This document shows positions 1-11,173 of a stretch of DNA of 64,000 bases, in pieces. The position numbers and the translations under genes were made by a program. Under the pieces are notes generated by a model. That model was not told the origin of the DNA and searched no databases. It saw only the letters and a list, made by a program, of their open reading frames with translations. Position 1 is the stretch's first letter, and each line of letters opens with the position of its first letter. This DNA comes from Anthoceros angustus (Eukaryota > Streptophyta > Anthocerotopsida > Anthocerotales > Anthocerotaceae): contig VJWM01000025.1 in the NCBI GenBank assembly GCA_010909165.1, positions 3,162,001-3,226,000 on the forward strand, written 5' to 3'.

Positions 1-526
1 TCGAAACGCATTGATGCCATTGCCAACCCAGAGACCGCGCCAGCCTTGGGCTTGAAGCACATCTTTGAGGTTACCATTAATGGTCGGAGGACCAACACCC
101 ACGATCAACCTTGTCCTGCGCATTGCATCACCACACAAATGAGCCAGGTTTGAGGCATTGCCTGCTGAACAGCTTCCCAAAACAATGTCGGCGGCTACCT
201 GACGGTTTCAAGCGGAGCCACGAATGTCTTGGACAATCCTCCCGAAAACGCACCGCTTGCAAACTCACGAAAAGCCCGACTTTGAAATCCGGCCTTTCCA
301 GCATACGAAATTGCCAAAGTTAAGCTCAATTGAGCACCGGCAGCAAACCTGAGATCTCAGAACAAGGGGAGAAATCAACCCAACCTAATGCTACACCCGC
401 AACAGCAAGACGCCACTGGGTACAACCACTTCGGCAGCTCACCTTGATGTCTTCCCAGAGCTGAGCACTTTGCAGCTGAATCAGATTAGTGACGCTATCC
501 TTCGACTGAGATTTCTTTGTAACCAT
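1..526 (-). CDS. Mitochondrial carrier family protein (BTL-like), N-terminal part, runs off left edge
   Basis: Two exons on the minus strand encode the start of a mitochondrial solute carrier. The exon ending at 199 contains SGGLSKTFVAPLETVR, the first carrier signature (PxE-x-x-R). It splices (donor at 198) to an exon starting at 115 that reads TRLIVGVG and later GWRGLWVGNGINAFR, the GxxGLWxGN matrix-helix motif. The junction codon AGG is restored exactly. Members of this family exchange nucleotides or cofactors across the inner membrane; this signature is closest to the plant BTL (adenine-nucleotide-transporter-like) group as I recall it. The exon ending at 199 probably starts at 348, after a CAG acceptor. 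An ATG at 526 opens a 28-codon stretch with a good donor at 442, but its phase does not match the next exon, so the first exon is tentative. The rest lies outside the window. Confidence 0.62.
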
Positions 527-1746
527 GCTTGCACTTCCTACTCCAGCAACCTTCCAACTCCGATAATTCCTTCGCCTCCCCGACCCCCTCTCTTCCTCAT
601 ACGCAGCCCACGAGCCCTACCACAGGCTCGATCACCATGCCTACTTCCCTGAGCCGTCAAAGAAGCTGCATCCAGGTGCCAGGCCCGGTTCAAACTCCAT
701 GTCTACATGGTCTGTCCCCTACGCTCCTCCCAACCCCGCTCCTCTGCCTCCATGTTCCCTAGAGGATCCCCTTACCACTCTCATCTGCCCCTGCTCTACA
801 GACCCGCCACCTCCGTGCTGTGCCTACCCGCTCCTCATCCTCAACTCCATGTCGTCGAGCAATGTCGCAAGGCTTGCCACCAATGTAGCCACTAGCAACC
901 TAGACAGCAGCGAAGTCATGAAACGAATCACGGAGAAAAGCCCTAGCCAGGGTTTTTCACGTTTCGGACATGGAAGGCTGTTTGTTACCTGTTGATTGCA
1001 TTTACTGCGATCAATCCGTTTGTTGCTTGCCTGAGCCCGCCAAACTATGCTATGCGATGCTAAGCCGGGAAGATTGCAGTTGGTCAAGGAAGGTACCTCG
1101 ATACAAGGCTTTGTCTGACTGTCGGCTTCCGTTTGAGGGAGTCTACAGGGTTGCTTCCAGATGCTTCATTGCTCGTGTTTTCCGGGAATTGGAAATCGTG
1201 TTTCAAGTATTCCCAGCTGAATTATCCCCAAGCACGCCGTAGCAGCTGTGGACGGGCATGGTGTAGATTCTTAAACACCAGAGAGGAGGAGCTCGGAGAT
1301 GGGGATAAAATTTTGAAAACGGCACACAGCCTATTTAGCCTGCATATCGAAGAACATCGATCAAAACCGTGGATGAAAAATGTGGTGAGAATGGACAGCT
1401 TGGAAGTCGAGGAACGTTGATCAAAACCTCGGCTGACAAATGCGGTGACAATGGATGGCTCTGGAAGCAGGATGTCACGAGGCACTGCCAATGTGTCTGC
1501 ACCGGCTCCACAAATGTCTCGACCCGCTTCACATGTGAAGGACCATGAACGGACAGAGCGGGACAACTGAACATCAGAGACCTAGAAAGTCAGGAAACAT
1601 GATCCTAAAGCCCTAACGGGGGTTTTGGTGGTTTGGAGGTTTGTGGAAGGCTGGAGGGGAAGGATGTCGGCTTGCGGGCGCTTGTGTGCATTGTCGGTGG
1701 CGAGTGTGGGTGGGATTTGAGGAGCGCAGTAGGAGGAGGGTAGAAG
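527..1746. promoter_or_regulatory. Divergent intergenic region between the carrier gene and HEMERA
   Basis: About 1.2 kb separates two genes transcribed away from each other, so it should carry both promoters and 5' leaders. I see no conserved coding exon. A roughly 60-nt direct duplication lies at 1353-1412 and 1413-1471; both copies contain GATCAAAACC and diverge by about a quarter. C-rich runs at 560-800 could be leader sequence of the carrier gene. Confidence 0.45.
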
Positions 1747-4210
1747 ATGCAGAGCCTTCAGGGGGCGCCGGCTGCCCGCAGTGTTGCACCTGTGACACTG
1801 CACCAGCACAGGGGACGGGATTTTCGCAACCTGCCATGGCGGTTTGCAGAGCACAGGTGCTGCGGCATCCTGTCTGGGAAAGTGCGGGTTTTGCAGAGCG
1901 CAGGCGGGAAGGCGGGGCAGCTGGTGGTGAGGTGCGGGAACGACGATGAGCTGTTTCTGGACGATGACGCGCCGGCTCCGCCTTACACCAGCTACATTGA
2001 TCCGGTGTCTGGGGAGCCTGCTCCGACGTACGGGTTTCGGCCCAAGATTCCGCGCATGGAGTATTGGGGGGAGGAAGTGTTGCGGGAGGTGAGGGCTGCT
2101 GAGGGGTCCGTGCCCAGACGGGGGAGGCGAATGCCTGACGCGGAATCGTCTGATGGGCGCCGGGCCCGCACGTCCAGGAGGAAGCAGAAGGCTGAGGAGG
2201 CCCGCGTCGGAGCTGAGGTAGCTCAAGTTGCAGCCGTAGGGGTGGGTGTGGGGGTTGCGGAGGCCGTGGGGCCTGATGGAAGGAGGCCGAATCCCTTTCT
2301 GGAAGACTCCGATGACGAGGAGGAGGAAGAAGAGGAAGGGCAGGGTGCGGGTGAGCAGAAAGAAGGTGCCTCAGAGGATGGGGCGGTTGAAAATCGCGAG
2401 CCCCGACCTGAGGACTATCAGCTCGTCGTAAGTGATAAGAGCTCGCTCGGAGAGCAGATGAAGGACCTGATCGAGCCTGCTCCCGACAGCCCACTTAAGA
2501 ATGATGAATTGTGGTGGAATTGGCGGCGGCCGGAACCGGGGCAGGAACCGTGGAGTGCATGGCAGAGGCGTATGGGAGATTCTGACACTGTGAGAGTGTT
2601 CTTCCTCAAAATATGAAGCTCCGGTTTGTTTGCTGTAGTGCAGACCTCAAATCTGTTTGAGCATCTGTTGCTTTCTGCTTTCTCGATGTGAGGGCCTGAG
2701 ACCTGGGGTTACATTCGAACAGAAGCTTGGACACCAGATTCTGTGAATGCGGGTGTAGTAGGACATGGAGGAAGAAGTTCAGTTACTCTTGAGCGGATTG
2801 TGTGACAGGTTGACCCCGTTCTTGAATGCGACAGGTAATGGCATCTGCTATGGCTAAGAGTGGGCAGATCAAACTGTTTGGTGACAAGCCAACCATTGCC
2901 GAGGCGACACTTGCTCGTGCAAGGAAGCGAGTCTTCAAAGAGCAGCGGTATGCTCTTCTTTTGTCTTATCTTGGGATGTTACCGGTGGCTGAACCTTTGG
3001 CATCTGCAGACTTCAGGCGGAGGAGGAGAGAAAGAACAAGATCGGTGCTATGGCGTACTATCAAGAATGGGTGAAAGCCTGGAGAAGGGACACGTCCCTT
3101 GAAGCCGTGAAAAAGCGCGAAGAAGAAACCGGCGACAATTTGTCCACCCAGCTGCTAGAGATGTTTAGTCATCAAACTCGTGAGGAATATCGCATAATGA
3201 TGGGTACCGACATTCGGATAAAGCGGGATCCTTTAGTAATGCGAATGAGCGATGAAGAAAAGAAGCAAGGTAACCTCTGTCCCATGGAGTTGCGCACCTG
3301 TAGCCCTACACCCCTCTCTAATTTTGCTGTCCCCTTCTTCTATGCAGTGTACGGAGGCGATCCTGTCTACCCGACGATTAACTACGTGCAAGATCCAAAC
3401 TGTGTCGCTGACTACAGGGGAGCGAATTTTCATGAACCGACTCCGGACATAATCGAGTTCCTCAGACAGGTAAGAAGAGACGAGGACAAGCGCTTTGTCA
3501 TCCTTTGCTGAACATTGGCTTGGGAGATGATGCTGGAGTAGCGTGATTCACCTCTGCCTGCAATGCAAGCTGAGTGATTGCGTTGGCCTTGTGTATAACT
3601 GCAGGAAGGAAGGTTAATCACGAGGGAGGAGCTTCAACGCATTCAGGAGCTTGAAAAAGCTCAGGATGAAGAGGTTGGACCAGGACATTTTTACTGGATT
3701 CAGGAACATCGGAAGAGACCTCATGTCTCATCATCGCAATGTCAATGATGCTCTCGATACATCAAACACCGAGCTGTCTATTCTTGCACGCTAACCTTGC
3801 CATGTCGAACCTGCAGGATGGAATTCATGATGATGGCATGTCTGGCGCCGTCGACATCGGTGACAAAGATGTGAGAGCTTTGCTTCAGTGCGACCTCGTG
3901 CTTGGGCCAAGCCCGTGGTAGCTGCCCAAGCACGTGGTAGCACTATGACAGCTGATGAATTTGTTCCCTGCCTCTTGGTTGCTACCTTAAGCTTGCGACT
4001 GCCCGTTTGCAGGACGAAGATGAAGATGACGATGAATCAGAAGAGCATGGTAGGTCAGCCTCCCTCAAGGCGACCCAGGAACCGGTGAAAGACCTGCTGG
4101 ACACGACCAAAGAGAAGCCCGTGGAGGCTGGCACTCTGGACGAAGATGACCTGGTGGACGAGGATATGGTGGTGGGAGACGATCCGGATGATGATGTCAT
4201 CAACGTCTAA
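1747..4210 (+). CDS. HMR: pTAC12/HEMERA homologue (PEP-associated protein 5), seven exons
   Basis: Predicted 552 aa from exons 1747-2589, 2835-2947, 3010-3269, 3348-3469, 3605-3673, 3817-3870 and 4013-4210; all phases agree. In Arabidopsis this protein is dual-targeted: it is a subunit of the plastid-encoded RNA polymerase complex in chloroplasts, and acts in phytochrome signalling in the nucleus. Recognisable blocks are PYTSYIDP near residue 78, an acidic run near 187-200, WWNWRRPEPGQEPWSAWQRR at the end of exon 1, the EWVKAWRRDTS block, FSHQTREEYRIMMGTDIRI, YGGDPVYPTINYVQDPN, and FHEPTPDIIEFLRQ. The first 60 or so residues are Arg/Ala/Ser-rich and poor in acids, as expected for a transit peptide. 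The C-terminus is very acidic (DEDDLVDEDMVV), the region where the Arabidopsis protein has its activation domain. The exon 5 donor (GTTGGA) is a weak splice site. Length is close to the 527 aa I recall for Arabidopsis. Confidence 0.9.
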
Positions 4211-5355
4211 GTTCAAATGTACCAAAGCTTTGTCCCTTTTCCCCGCCGCCATTTCTGAGGTGCAGTGACGAACCTTAGGATATTGTACTTCTGTAACAGA
4301 CTTCATGTGTTCCGTCTCCATGTCCATGCCGCAGGCCCAATTACGATGTACCCGTGACCTAGCCCATCCATTTATGCACGCTGGCGATGTTGGTAACATG
4401 ACGCTGTTTGCGTGCCTCTCTGTCCCGCATGCCCAGCTTGCCAAGCGTCTGCTTCTTGACCCACCAAACAGGGTGTAGTGCCAAGTGTATTCCAAAGTCT
4501 CGTGCCTTGACTTGTGAGAGCGTTGTTTCACACGCCCTCAGCCAACATTACACGATACACCCTCATCCTCGCCGGCGACGTCGACTTTAGTCGTCAGCAT
4601 TTCCGCGAGGTCCATCTAGTCCGGTTTCTTGTCCGACTGTCAGTTGTGCCGGCCGCCAACCGGATCTCCCGTGCCGGTTTCCGAAAATAGCCCTGTTCAG
4701 ACGGCTTTGTTGTCGAGGAATAATCACTTCCTCGTATCTCTGGTGCCAGATAGAAAGCGTGAAATTTAAATACTGTATGTTGGTGGACACCGCAGGTCCT
4801 GAGTCCTGTGTTGTCCAGGGATCGAGAAGTGACCTCCTCGAACTAGTAGGTAGCGAGAAATGAATGTCTCCGGCTCGGGAGAGCAGTTGAACTGTCCTCC
4901 ATAACCAGTGTCACTGGACCCGACTGAATCTCACGTTTTGTATGTATCGCTGTATCTTTGCTGGGCCTGTGCTGAATTGCGAGCCAGTGGATTGCTCAGG
5001 GGTGTGGGGTGTCCAGGATTCGGTGCGGCCAAGCTTGAGCTGTTGGGTTGTAGGTGTAGAAAGCTCTATATAGCCTAGAGCTTTAGGTGTTGGGTTGCAG
5101 GAGTAGAAAGCTCTATTCAGCGGAGAGCGGGAGCTCTAAGGAAGGATGAGGCGGGAGTGAAGGAAAGCACAGGCTGCAGTTAGCATGAGCTTGTGCTCTT
5201 TTCAGCTCTTGCTCCCTCCCAGCTGTGCTTGAGGTATGTATGTGTGTTTGATGGAAAGGGGCGATCGGTGATGAGCTGAGGCCCAGCTTGCCGCGTGATC
5301 GTTCTTTTGTGTGTTTCTGTCTGTGCTCCAGGGGAAGGCAGGGTTCTGGGTTGAG
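4211..5355. other. Intergenic: HEMERA 3' end and transporter promoter/leader
   Basis: No conserved coding sequence was found. The left part should hold the 3' UTR of HEMERA. The right part contains a TATA-like site inside a duplicated motif near 5041-5116, and a CTCCAG acceptor-like site near 5331 suggests a 5' UTR intron in the downstream transporter gene. Confidence 0.4.
5041..5116 (+). promoter_or_regulatory. Duplicated 29-bp promoter motif with TATA box
   Basis: Two 29-bp near-identical copies lie at 5041-5069 and 5088-5116; both begin TGTTGGGTTG and end AGAAAGCTCTAT. The first runs into CTATATAG (5066-5073), a good plant TATA box about 290 bp upstream of the transporter ATG. The second copy has lost the TATA extension. 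The duplication is seen directly; promoter function is inferred. Confidence 0.4.
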
Positions 5356-7480
5356 ATGGGGAAGTGGAAGGAGCAGTTTCTGCCGGAAGAGTCGTTCCAG
5401 AGCTGGAGCAGCTACGCCAAGGCTCTGGGGAGCACCAGACGCCGCTTCGCGGAGCGCGTGTTCGCCCGCTCCGATGAGCAGAAGGAGATCAGCGAGGTCA
5501 TCCAGAGGAGTAAGCATGCGATGAAGAAGCAGCTGGGTTGGTGGGACTTGCTGTGGTTCAGCATTGGGGCTGTGGTGGGATCTGGCATCTTCGTGCTCAC
5601 GGGCCAGGAGGCAAACCAGACAGCTGGGCCTGCGATTATCCTGTCTTATGCTGTAGCGGGAATCTCGGCCATGCTCTCTGTTTTCTGCTACACCGAGTTT
5701 GCGATTGAGATCCCTGCAGCTGGTGAGCTCTGAAGAGGAGAATCATCCTGTGTCTTTGCCGCGCTCACTGCCAAGGTGATATGCATACAGTGGTTACTTG
5801 TGTATGGTGCGTTTTGCAGGTGGATCTTTTGCATATTTGAAGGTGGAGTTGGGGGACTTCGTAGCGTTTATTGGAGCAGCAAACATCGTATTGGAGTATC
5901 TTGTTGCAGGAGCTGCAGTGGCAAGGTCATGGACTTGCTACTTTGCAAGTCTTATTAACCATCAGTGTGACGACATTGTCATCCACACCAACCTAGCACA
6001 AAACTATAATCTATTAGATCCCATAGCAGTAGCGGTACTTATCATCACCGGCTTGGTGGCTATCTACAGTACCAAGGCCACTTCTTATCTCAATTGGATA
6101 TCTTCCTTTGTCAACATGGGCATTATCATTTTTGTCATAGTCGCAGGTACTACTACTAAGCTGTCCAGTTGGCATTCTCCACAACTTCTATCTTGCAGAT
6201 CTCTCTCCTTGCAGCAGTACCTAGTTGACTTACCCCTGTCGAGTCTTCTATTGCTTGCAGGATTGATCAAGGGTGATTCAGAAAACTTGACACCTTTTGT
6301 TCCTTTCGGCAGTCGTTCCATATTTCAGGCAGCTTCCGTGCTCTACTTCGCATATATTGGGTTTGACGCAGTGGCCACTATGGCTGAAGAGACAAAAAAT
6401 CCTCCAAGGGATGTACCCATCGGCTTGGTTGGCTCCATGTCAATTGTCACCGTCCTATATTGCCTGATGGCGTTGACTCTTACCAGGATGCTTCCGTACA
6501 CGCAAATTGATCCTAAAGCAGGATTCTCCAGTGCCTTCAGGTACTGTGTTTCTTCCCACATTTCTCCTCCTTGCTGCTTCTTCTCTCTTTCCGCAGCCAC
6601 CCGGTAGGCGGTAGGGGTCTCCAAAGTCAGTTTGCATGAGAACCTCATTTTGGGTTATCTTGTTTGCAGTCTTGTTGGATGGAAATGGGCCAAGTATGTA
6701 GTGGCTCTGGGCGCGTTGAAAGGCATGACCACAGTCCTGCTGGTTAGTGCTGTAGGGGAGGCACGTTATCTGACTCACATTGCCCGGACCCATTTGATAC
6801 CCCCCTGGTTTGCTGTGGTGAATGAAAGAACACGAACACCAATCAACGCCACAGTAGTGATGGTTCTGGGCACTAGTGTATTGGCCTTCTTCACAGAGCT
6901 GTCCATCTTGGCCAATCTCCTATCTATCAGCACACTGTTTATCTTCATGCTGGTTGCCATCGGAATTTTGGTAAGGCGTTACTACAAAGAGGGTGAAACC
7001 AGCACCCTACAACTGAGCCTGCTAGTGTCTTTCATTCTCCTCATTGTTGGCTCCAACATAGGCATTGCTGCCTTTTATGCTACCGCCGAAGGATGGAAAT
7101 ATCTCTACATCCTTTTTATCGGTCTCTGGGTTTTCGCAACCTTGGGCCTCCAATTGACGCTGCCGCAGGTGAAAACTCCTCGAGTATGGGGGGTTCCGTT
7201 GGTGCCTTGGTTTCCCTCTGTCTCCATTGCTTTCAATGTGTTCCTCATGGGCACCATCGACACCAAGTCCTTCATAAGATTTGGAGTATGGACCGGAATT
7301 TGTCTCGTCTACTACTTCCTATTTGGCTTACATGCCTCCTATGACACAGTCAAACAAGCAGAAGCCCACTCTTTGGAAGAGGGAACCAAGTCTGTGGATC
7401 ATGGGAACAGGGATCAGGTTGACGGGACCAATAACCAGCGTGATGGGAGTAAGCATCAACTTGATACCACAACTTCTTAG
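5356..7480 (+). CDS. Cationic amino acid transporter (APC superfamily, CAT1/5/8-like)
   Basis: Predicted 594 aa from exons 5356-5722, 5820-6146, 6261-6540 and 6670-7480, with consistent phases. It is a multi-pass membrane permease for cationic or broad amino acids at the plasma membrane or tonoplast. The first membrane segment carries WFSIGAVVGSGIFVLTGQEA, the APC substrate-binding glycine motif. Further landmarks are AGGSFAYLKVELGDF, NIVLEYLVAGAAVARSW, YFAYIGFDAVATMAEETKNP, and ALGALKGMTTVLLVSAVGEA with the conserved downstream RTHLIPPWFA. The length equals that recalled for Arabidopsis CAT1, and the N-terminus (SWSSYAKALGSTRRR) resembles the CAT1/5/8 clade. The C-terminal tail (about residues 555-594) is hydrophilic, rich in Asp, Asn and Gln. 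The start is the first ATG in frame with the conserved N-terminus. Confidence 0.9.
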
Positions 7481-7827
7481 ACTTCGGGGGCTGACTTCGG
7501 GGGCAGTTGCTCTCACCTATGGGTAGGCACAGGTTCGTCAGGCACGGGCCTCGAGGAGTATATCGATCTCGCAGGAATCTCATGTACTTGGGAATGTTGT
7601 GTGTCACAACTACAATAAGCTAGAGAGTGAACGAATGAAAGTTCACTTTGATATGCCGCAAAGGCTGCTAGAGCTTAAGGTGTAGCCGCAACAAATCTCA
7701 CGTCATCCACTCACCTGGATGCATGATTTGGAATGATAAATAGTGTCGAATGAGGGGAAAACCTTCTCAGTTGCTGAGAACATCGCTCACTGTACATGAT
7801 ACCTCGGAATTTGCGGACGAGATGTAT
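7481..7827. other. Convergent 3' region
   Basis: About 350 bp lies between the stop codons of the plus-strand transporter and the minus-strand J-protein, so it must hold both 3' UTRs. An AATAAG-like signal lies near 7612. Nothing else is recognisable. Confidence 0.35.
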
Positions 7828-10325
7828 CTATGCCGACAACACAGGACCTTTCTTACATGTTTCGAAGTGCAAATCACCTCCCAATGCCTGCGAGACGAAG
7901 CTTTCCACCTCCTCCAGCGTCGATACTCCCTTGCGGACAGCGTATCTCTTCCTTCGGCGTTTGTAAGCTACAAGTACAGTATCGGCCTTGGGATTGCCGA
8001 ACGCCTTGAGGAAATATGAGTGTTTGCTCGCATCCACGAGGCCATAGGACAACGCAGACTTCTTCCCTCCATTGCTGTCTACTTGTCTTACCAGAGTTTT
8101 CCGAGAAACCTGCATCACATACAGTAGGCACTCAACAACGGTTGCCCATCAGAGCATTGAGCACCACGACAAGCATCCTTGGTAGCTCACCTCGGTAAGA
8201 AACTGCTGAAGCTTGCCGCCATGTTTGAGACTTTTAATCACCGCAATAATGCAAATGGGGCTGTCCTCCCCACACACCAAGTCCATATTTGACTTGGACA
8301 GAAAGGGGACTTCTGTCTGTGGATCTCCCTGTCTAGGCCCAGCCTCCTTGTTCTCCTTCCTGAGTTTCTCAATCAGGCCTTCGAGAATGTGAAATGTCTT
8401 GGTACCCTCTAAGTCGGCCTTGCCAGCCAACAATGTCTCCTTCCCATTAGCGAATACACCCACCACTGCTGGGAAATCCGTCACACCGAACCTCTTGGCC
8501 AAAGGATCAAGCTCGTCATCAACCTGCAAACATCACCAATGTTATTCTGGCTACATATTCTCCTGTGGAGAGAGTGAGCAATGAGCCGATGCAACATATC
8601 TAATCAACCTGCAGCACCATGTGGTGGCTATGCAGACTTGAGAGGTACCTGTAGGTCGAAAAACGCTACTTGATTGTCATAGATGCCACTAAGGGCACGC
8701 CACATAGCTGGAGTCTCCTTCTTTTTCGTGAACAATATCACACGAGCAAGAACGTGATGGTCTGGGAAAAGCTGGAGAAAGTTTTCCGTATCGAGCCGTG
8801 TAGATTTCCTGGGAAGATGTGTCGTGACAAAGCTCTTAAGTGATTTTGCAGTCCATGGACCTTGATATAGCAATGGCTCGGAGCCTCCATACGGATATAC
8901 AAATGCCTTCGCATCTTGGAGAGGTAGAGCACCTTCTGTATCGCACAAACGTTTTTGAGATGCACAATCAATCACACCAACCTGGCAAGGAAACCACAAC
9001 TTGGTTAGTCGCACAATACAGACCATGATCTTACATGATAGACACATGACTAGAGATTCCCGGAGGAAAGCTCACCTTGATCATACCTCGCAGACTGTCC
9101 ACGACCTCCTTCAACGCAGAGGCCATCGGCTGCAAGTTTCGATTATTTGGGTTGTAAAATAGTACAAGCCATGCCAGCTTCCCTTTGTTTATGACCTGTT
9201 CCCTGGTGTTAACACCAGAAAGTTTATCTACACCGTCCATTGAGTCAAACAAGGTGGATCTGCTCCCCCCTTGTTCCTGAAAATGGTAGTTCCCTTGATT
9301 GCCACCTCTTGCTTCCTCAAAAAATGAATCGAATATATTCCCATATCCATTACTACCACCCCCACCACCAGTTCCATCGTAGGACCACGTAAAAACTGGC
9401 TCGGAGCTCTGATAAAAATATTGTCTTCCACCTTGATGTCCCTGTTTCTGCCACCCAAACGGTCCACCTGTTGGCCCTTTAGGACCTTCTGCATCTCCAT
9501 ATGTGTCATAATTGGTTCTCTTCTCCTCATCTGATAGGATCTCGTAAGCTGCACAAAAACAAGATCTGGAGTGCATAAATTGTGTGCAGAGTCGATCATG
9601 CCAAAGAATGCAGTGCGCTCTCCACAATGACTACCTTCGACCAGGCCATTGCTCCTTCAAACACTACTCGCGTATTAGGAGCTGAGGATAGCAGACTGCA
9701 TTTCATAAAAGCCATCCAGGACAAGCAACAACTCTCACCGTTACTAATTTCTGTGAACTTCACTTGAGCATCCTTCGAAGGATTCTTGTCAGGGTGATAC
9801 TTCAGCGACTGCCTGTACACACGCACAAAGAGGCACCGTCGAAGCGTCCCAGATCAAACCGTGAACGCAACGTAGGACTAATCAAACGCACAAACGCCGG
9901 TGCGGGGAAACATACTTGTGAAAAGCTTTCTTAATATCAGCCTGGCTCGCCTGCTTATCAACTCCTAAAACCTGCATCCACAGCTACAAATGATCAGGCC
10001 ACCTGCTACCTTCCCCAGCGAATCCACACAACCCTGACTCCAATTCGGCACCAGGCCAGCCGCACTCTCACGCCAGCGACAACCTTCGAGCCGCATGCTC
10101 GCCACATAAAACGTGCCGCTTACACCGCTCCCGGCATCTTTCCTCATACGAATGCGGCCTCAACATGCAGACACTGAATTACAGCCGCACGAAGCCGCCT
10201 CTACCTTGTACAAATCCTTGCCGTCCACCACCCCGGAGCTGCCAAGCAGCAGCAGCAGCACGAACACCACCGGCAGCCTGCACGCCCGCCCGCAGCGCTG
10301 CCTCCCGCCTCCCCGGGCCGCGCAT
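7828..10325 (-). CDS. ERDJ3A: ER-lumenal DnaJ protein with thioredoxin-like domains (ERdj3A/TMS1 type), seven exons
   Basis: Minus-strand exons are about 10325-10205, then 9971-9916, 9812-9739, 9548-9076, 8981-8649, 8523-8191 and 8109-7828; from exon 2 on all phases agree (516 aa plus exon 1). ERdj3A recruits BiP and, in Arabidopsis TMS1, supports pollen-tube heat tolerance. A hydrophobic signal (PVVFVLLLLLGSS) leads into DLYKVLGVDKQASQADIKKA, then the J-domain helix with KYHPDKNP (HPD present) and NAYEILSDEEKR. A Gly-rich linker follows, then a thioredoxin-like fold (KLAWLVLFYNPNNRNLQP) in which the usual CxxC is replaced by NNRN, so it should not be redox-active there. The C-terminal TMS1-like repeats follow. 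In exon 1 the only nearby ATG (10325) is not in frame with the signal peptide; see findings. The gene diverges from YKT6. Confidence 0.85.
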
Positions 10326-11173
10326 CCTGTGCGACGATGCTCCAACCACCAGCCAGTCCAGCTCCAACATCCGCAATCCCTCACCACCAAAATCACACCC
10401 CGCCTGCCATTTCCGCCACACCTCTTCCCATCAAATGCGTCCCAGACCCGATCAGACACAATCCCTTCTCAATTCCTGCCTCCCAGCGTCGCAGCCTGTG
10501 CCGCAGCATCTCACGCCCGATATCAGCTTAACGCAATCCAGTCGCATCAAAACTCAGGTCCTACACCTCTATAGCTAGGCAGTCTCCGCGCACAGAGCTC
10601 TTCTGCTCGATATGTAACGAGTTCTCGGTGATCAAAATACAAAACCTTTACGTCGAAAATTCCACCTCGGCAGCTCCTTATTGGCTGGCCTTCGAACAAT
10701 TCACGTGGCGCGCTCTGAGTGGCAGCTTGACGTGGCTACCCTCCTCACGGATGTTAAACTGTACAAGGTTTAGCCGACCGTGAGTGATGGACTCCTTCAC
10801 GTCCAGCTAATGATTCGAGAATTACATATTTAATAAAACAATGAAATAGGCACGAGATATTTTAATATGGTAAATGGCCGAAAACGAGAAGCAGGATCCT
10901 GCCTCATATGTATGAGGCGACGGCCTACACGGCTGGACTTCCCGAAGAGTGACGCCCAAGGAGCAGCTGATCGTCGGCCGAGGCTGTCGCCTTTTCAGCA
11001 CGTTTCTATATGCGCACCCGGGTTGTCCATGGTCTGGATTTGGGGCTGGGAACGCGCATGCTGTGGCAGCCGCGATTGCGCCGAGTCGCGTCTGGGCCGG
11101 GCCGGTTGGATCGAGTCTCGGGAGCAGGTTTGGCTTTGAGAGATCGGGGCTGGGGTGAGCCAGGGGGGGGGCC
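10326..11173. promoter_or_regulatory. Divergent promoter region ERDJ3A / YKT6
   Basis: About 850 bp separates the two divergent genes and should carry both promoters. The left third is C-rich leader of the minus-strand gene. A TATA-like TTTAATAAAAC run and an AT-rich patch lie near 10828-10866. GGCGCGCTC and CACGTGGCGC near 10700-10716 contain an ACGT core of the kind bound by plant bZIP factors. Open frames here are low-complexity and carry no conserved domain. Confidence 0.4.

Noticed and set aside
1613-2494. 293-codon minus-strand frame
   Set aside because: Antisense to HEMERA exon 1, which carries clear family motifs; the antisense protein is Pro/Arg/Ser low complexity.
7093-7607. Overlapping short frames at the end of the CAT gene
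   Set aside because: Shadows of the last transporter exon and its 3' UTR.
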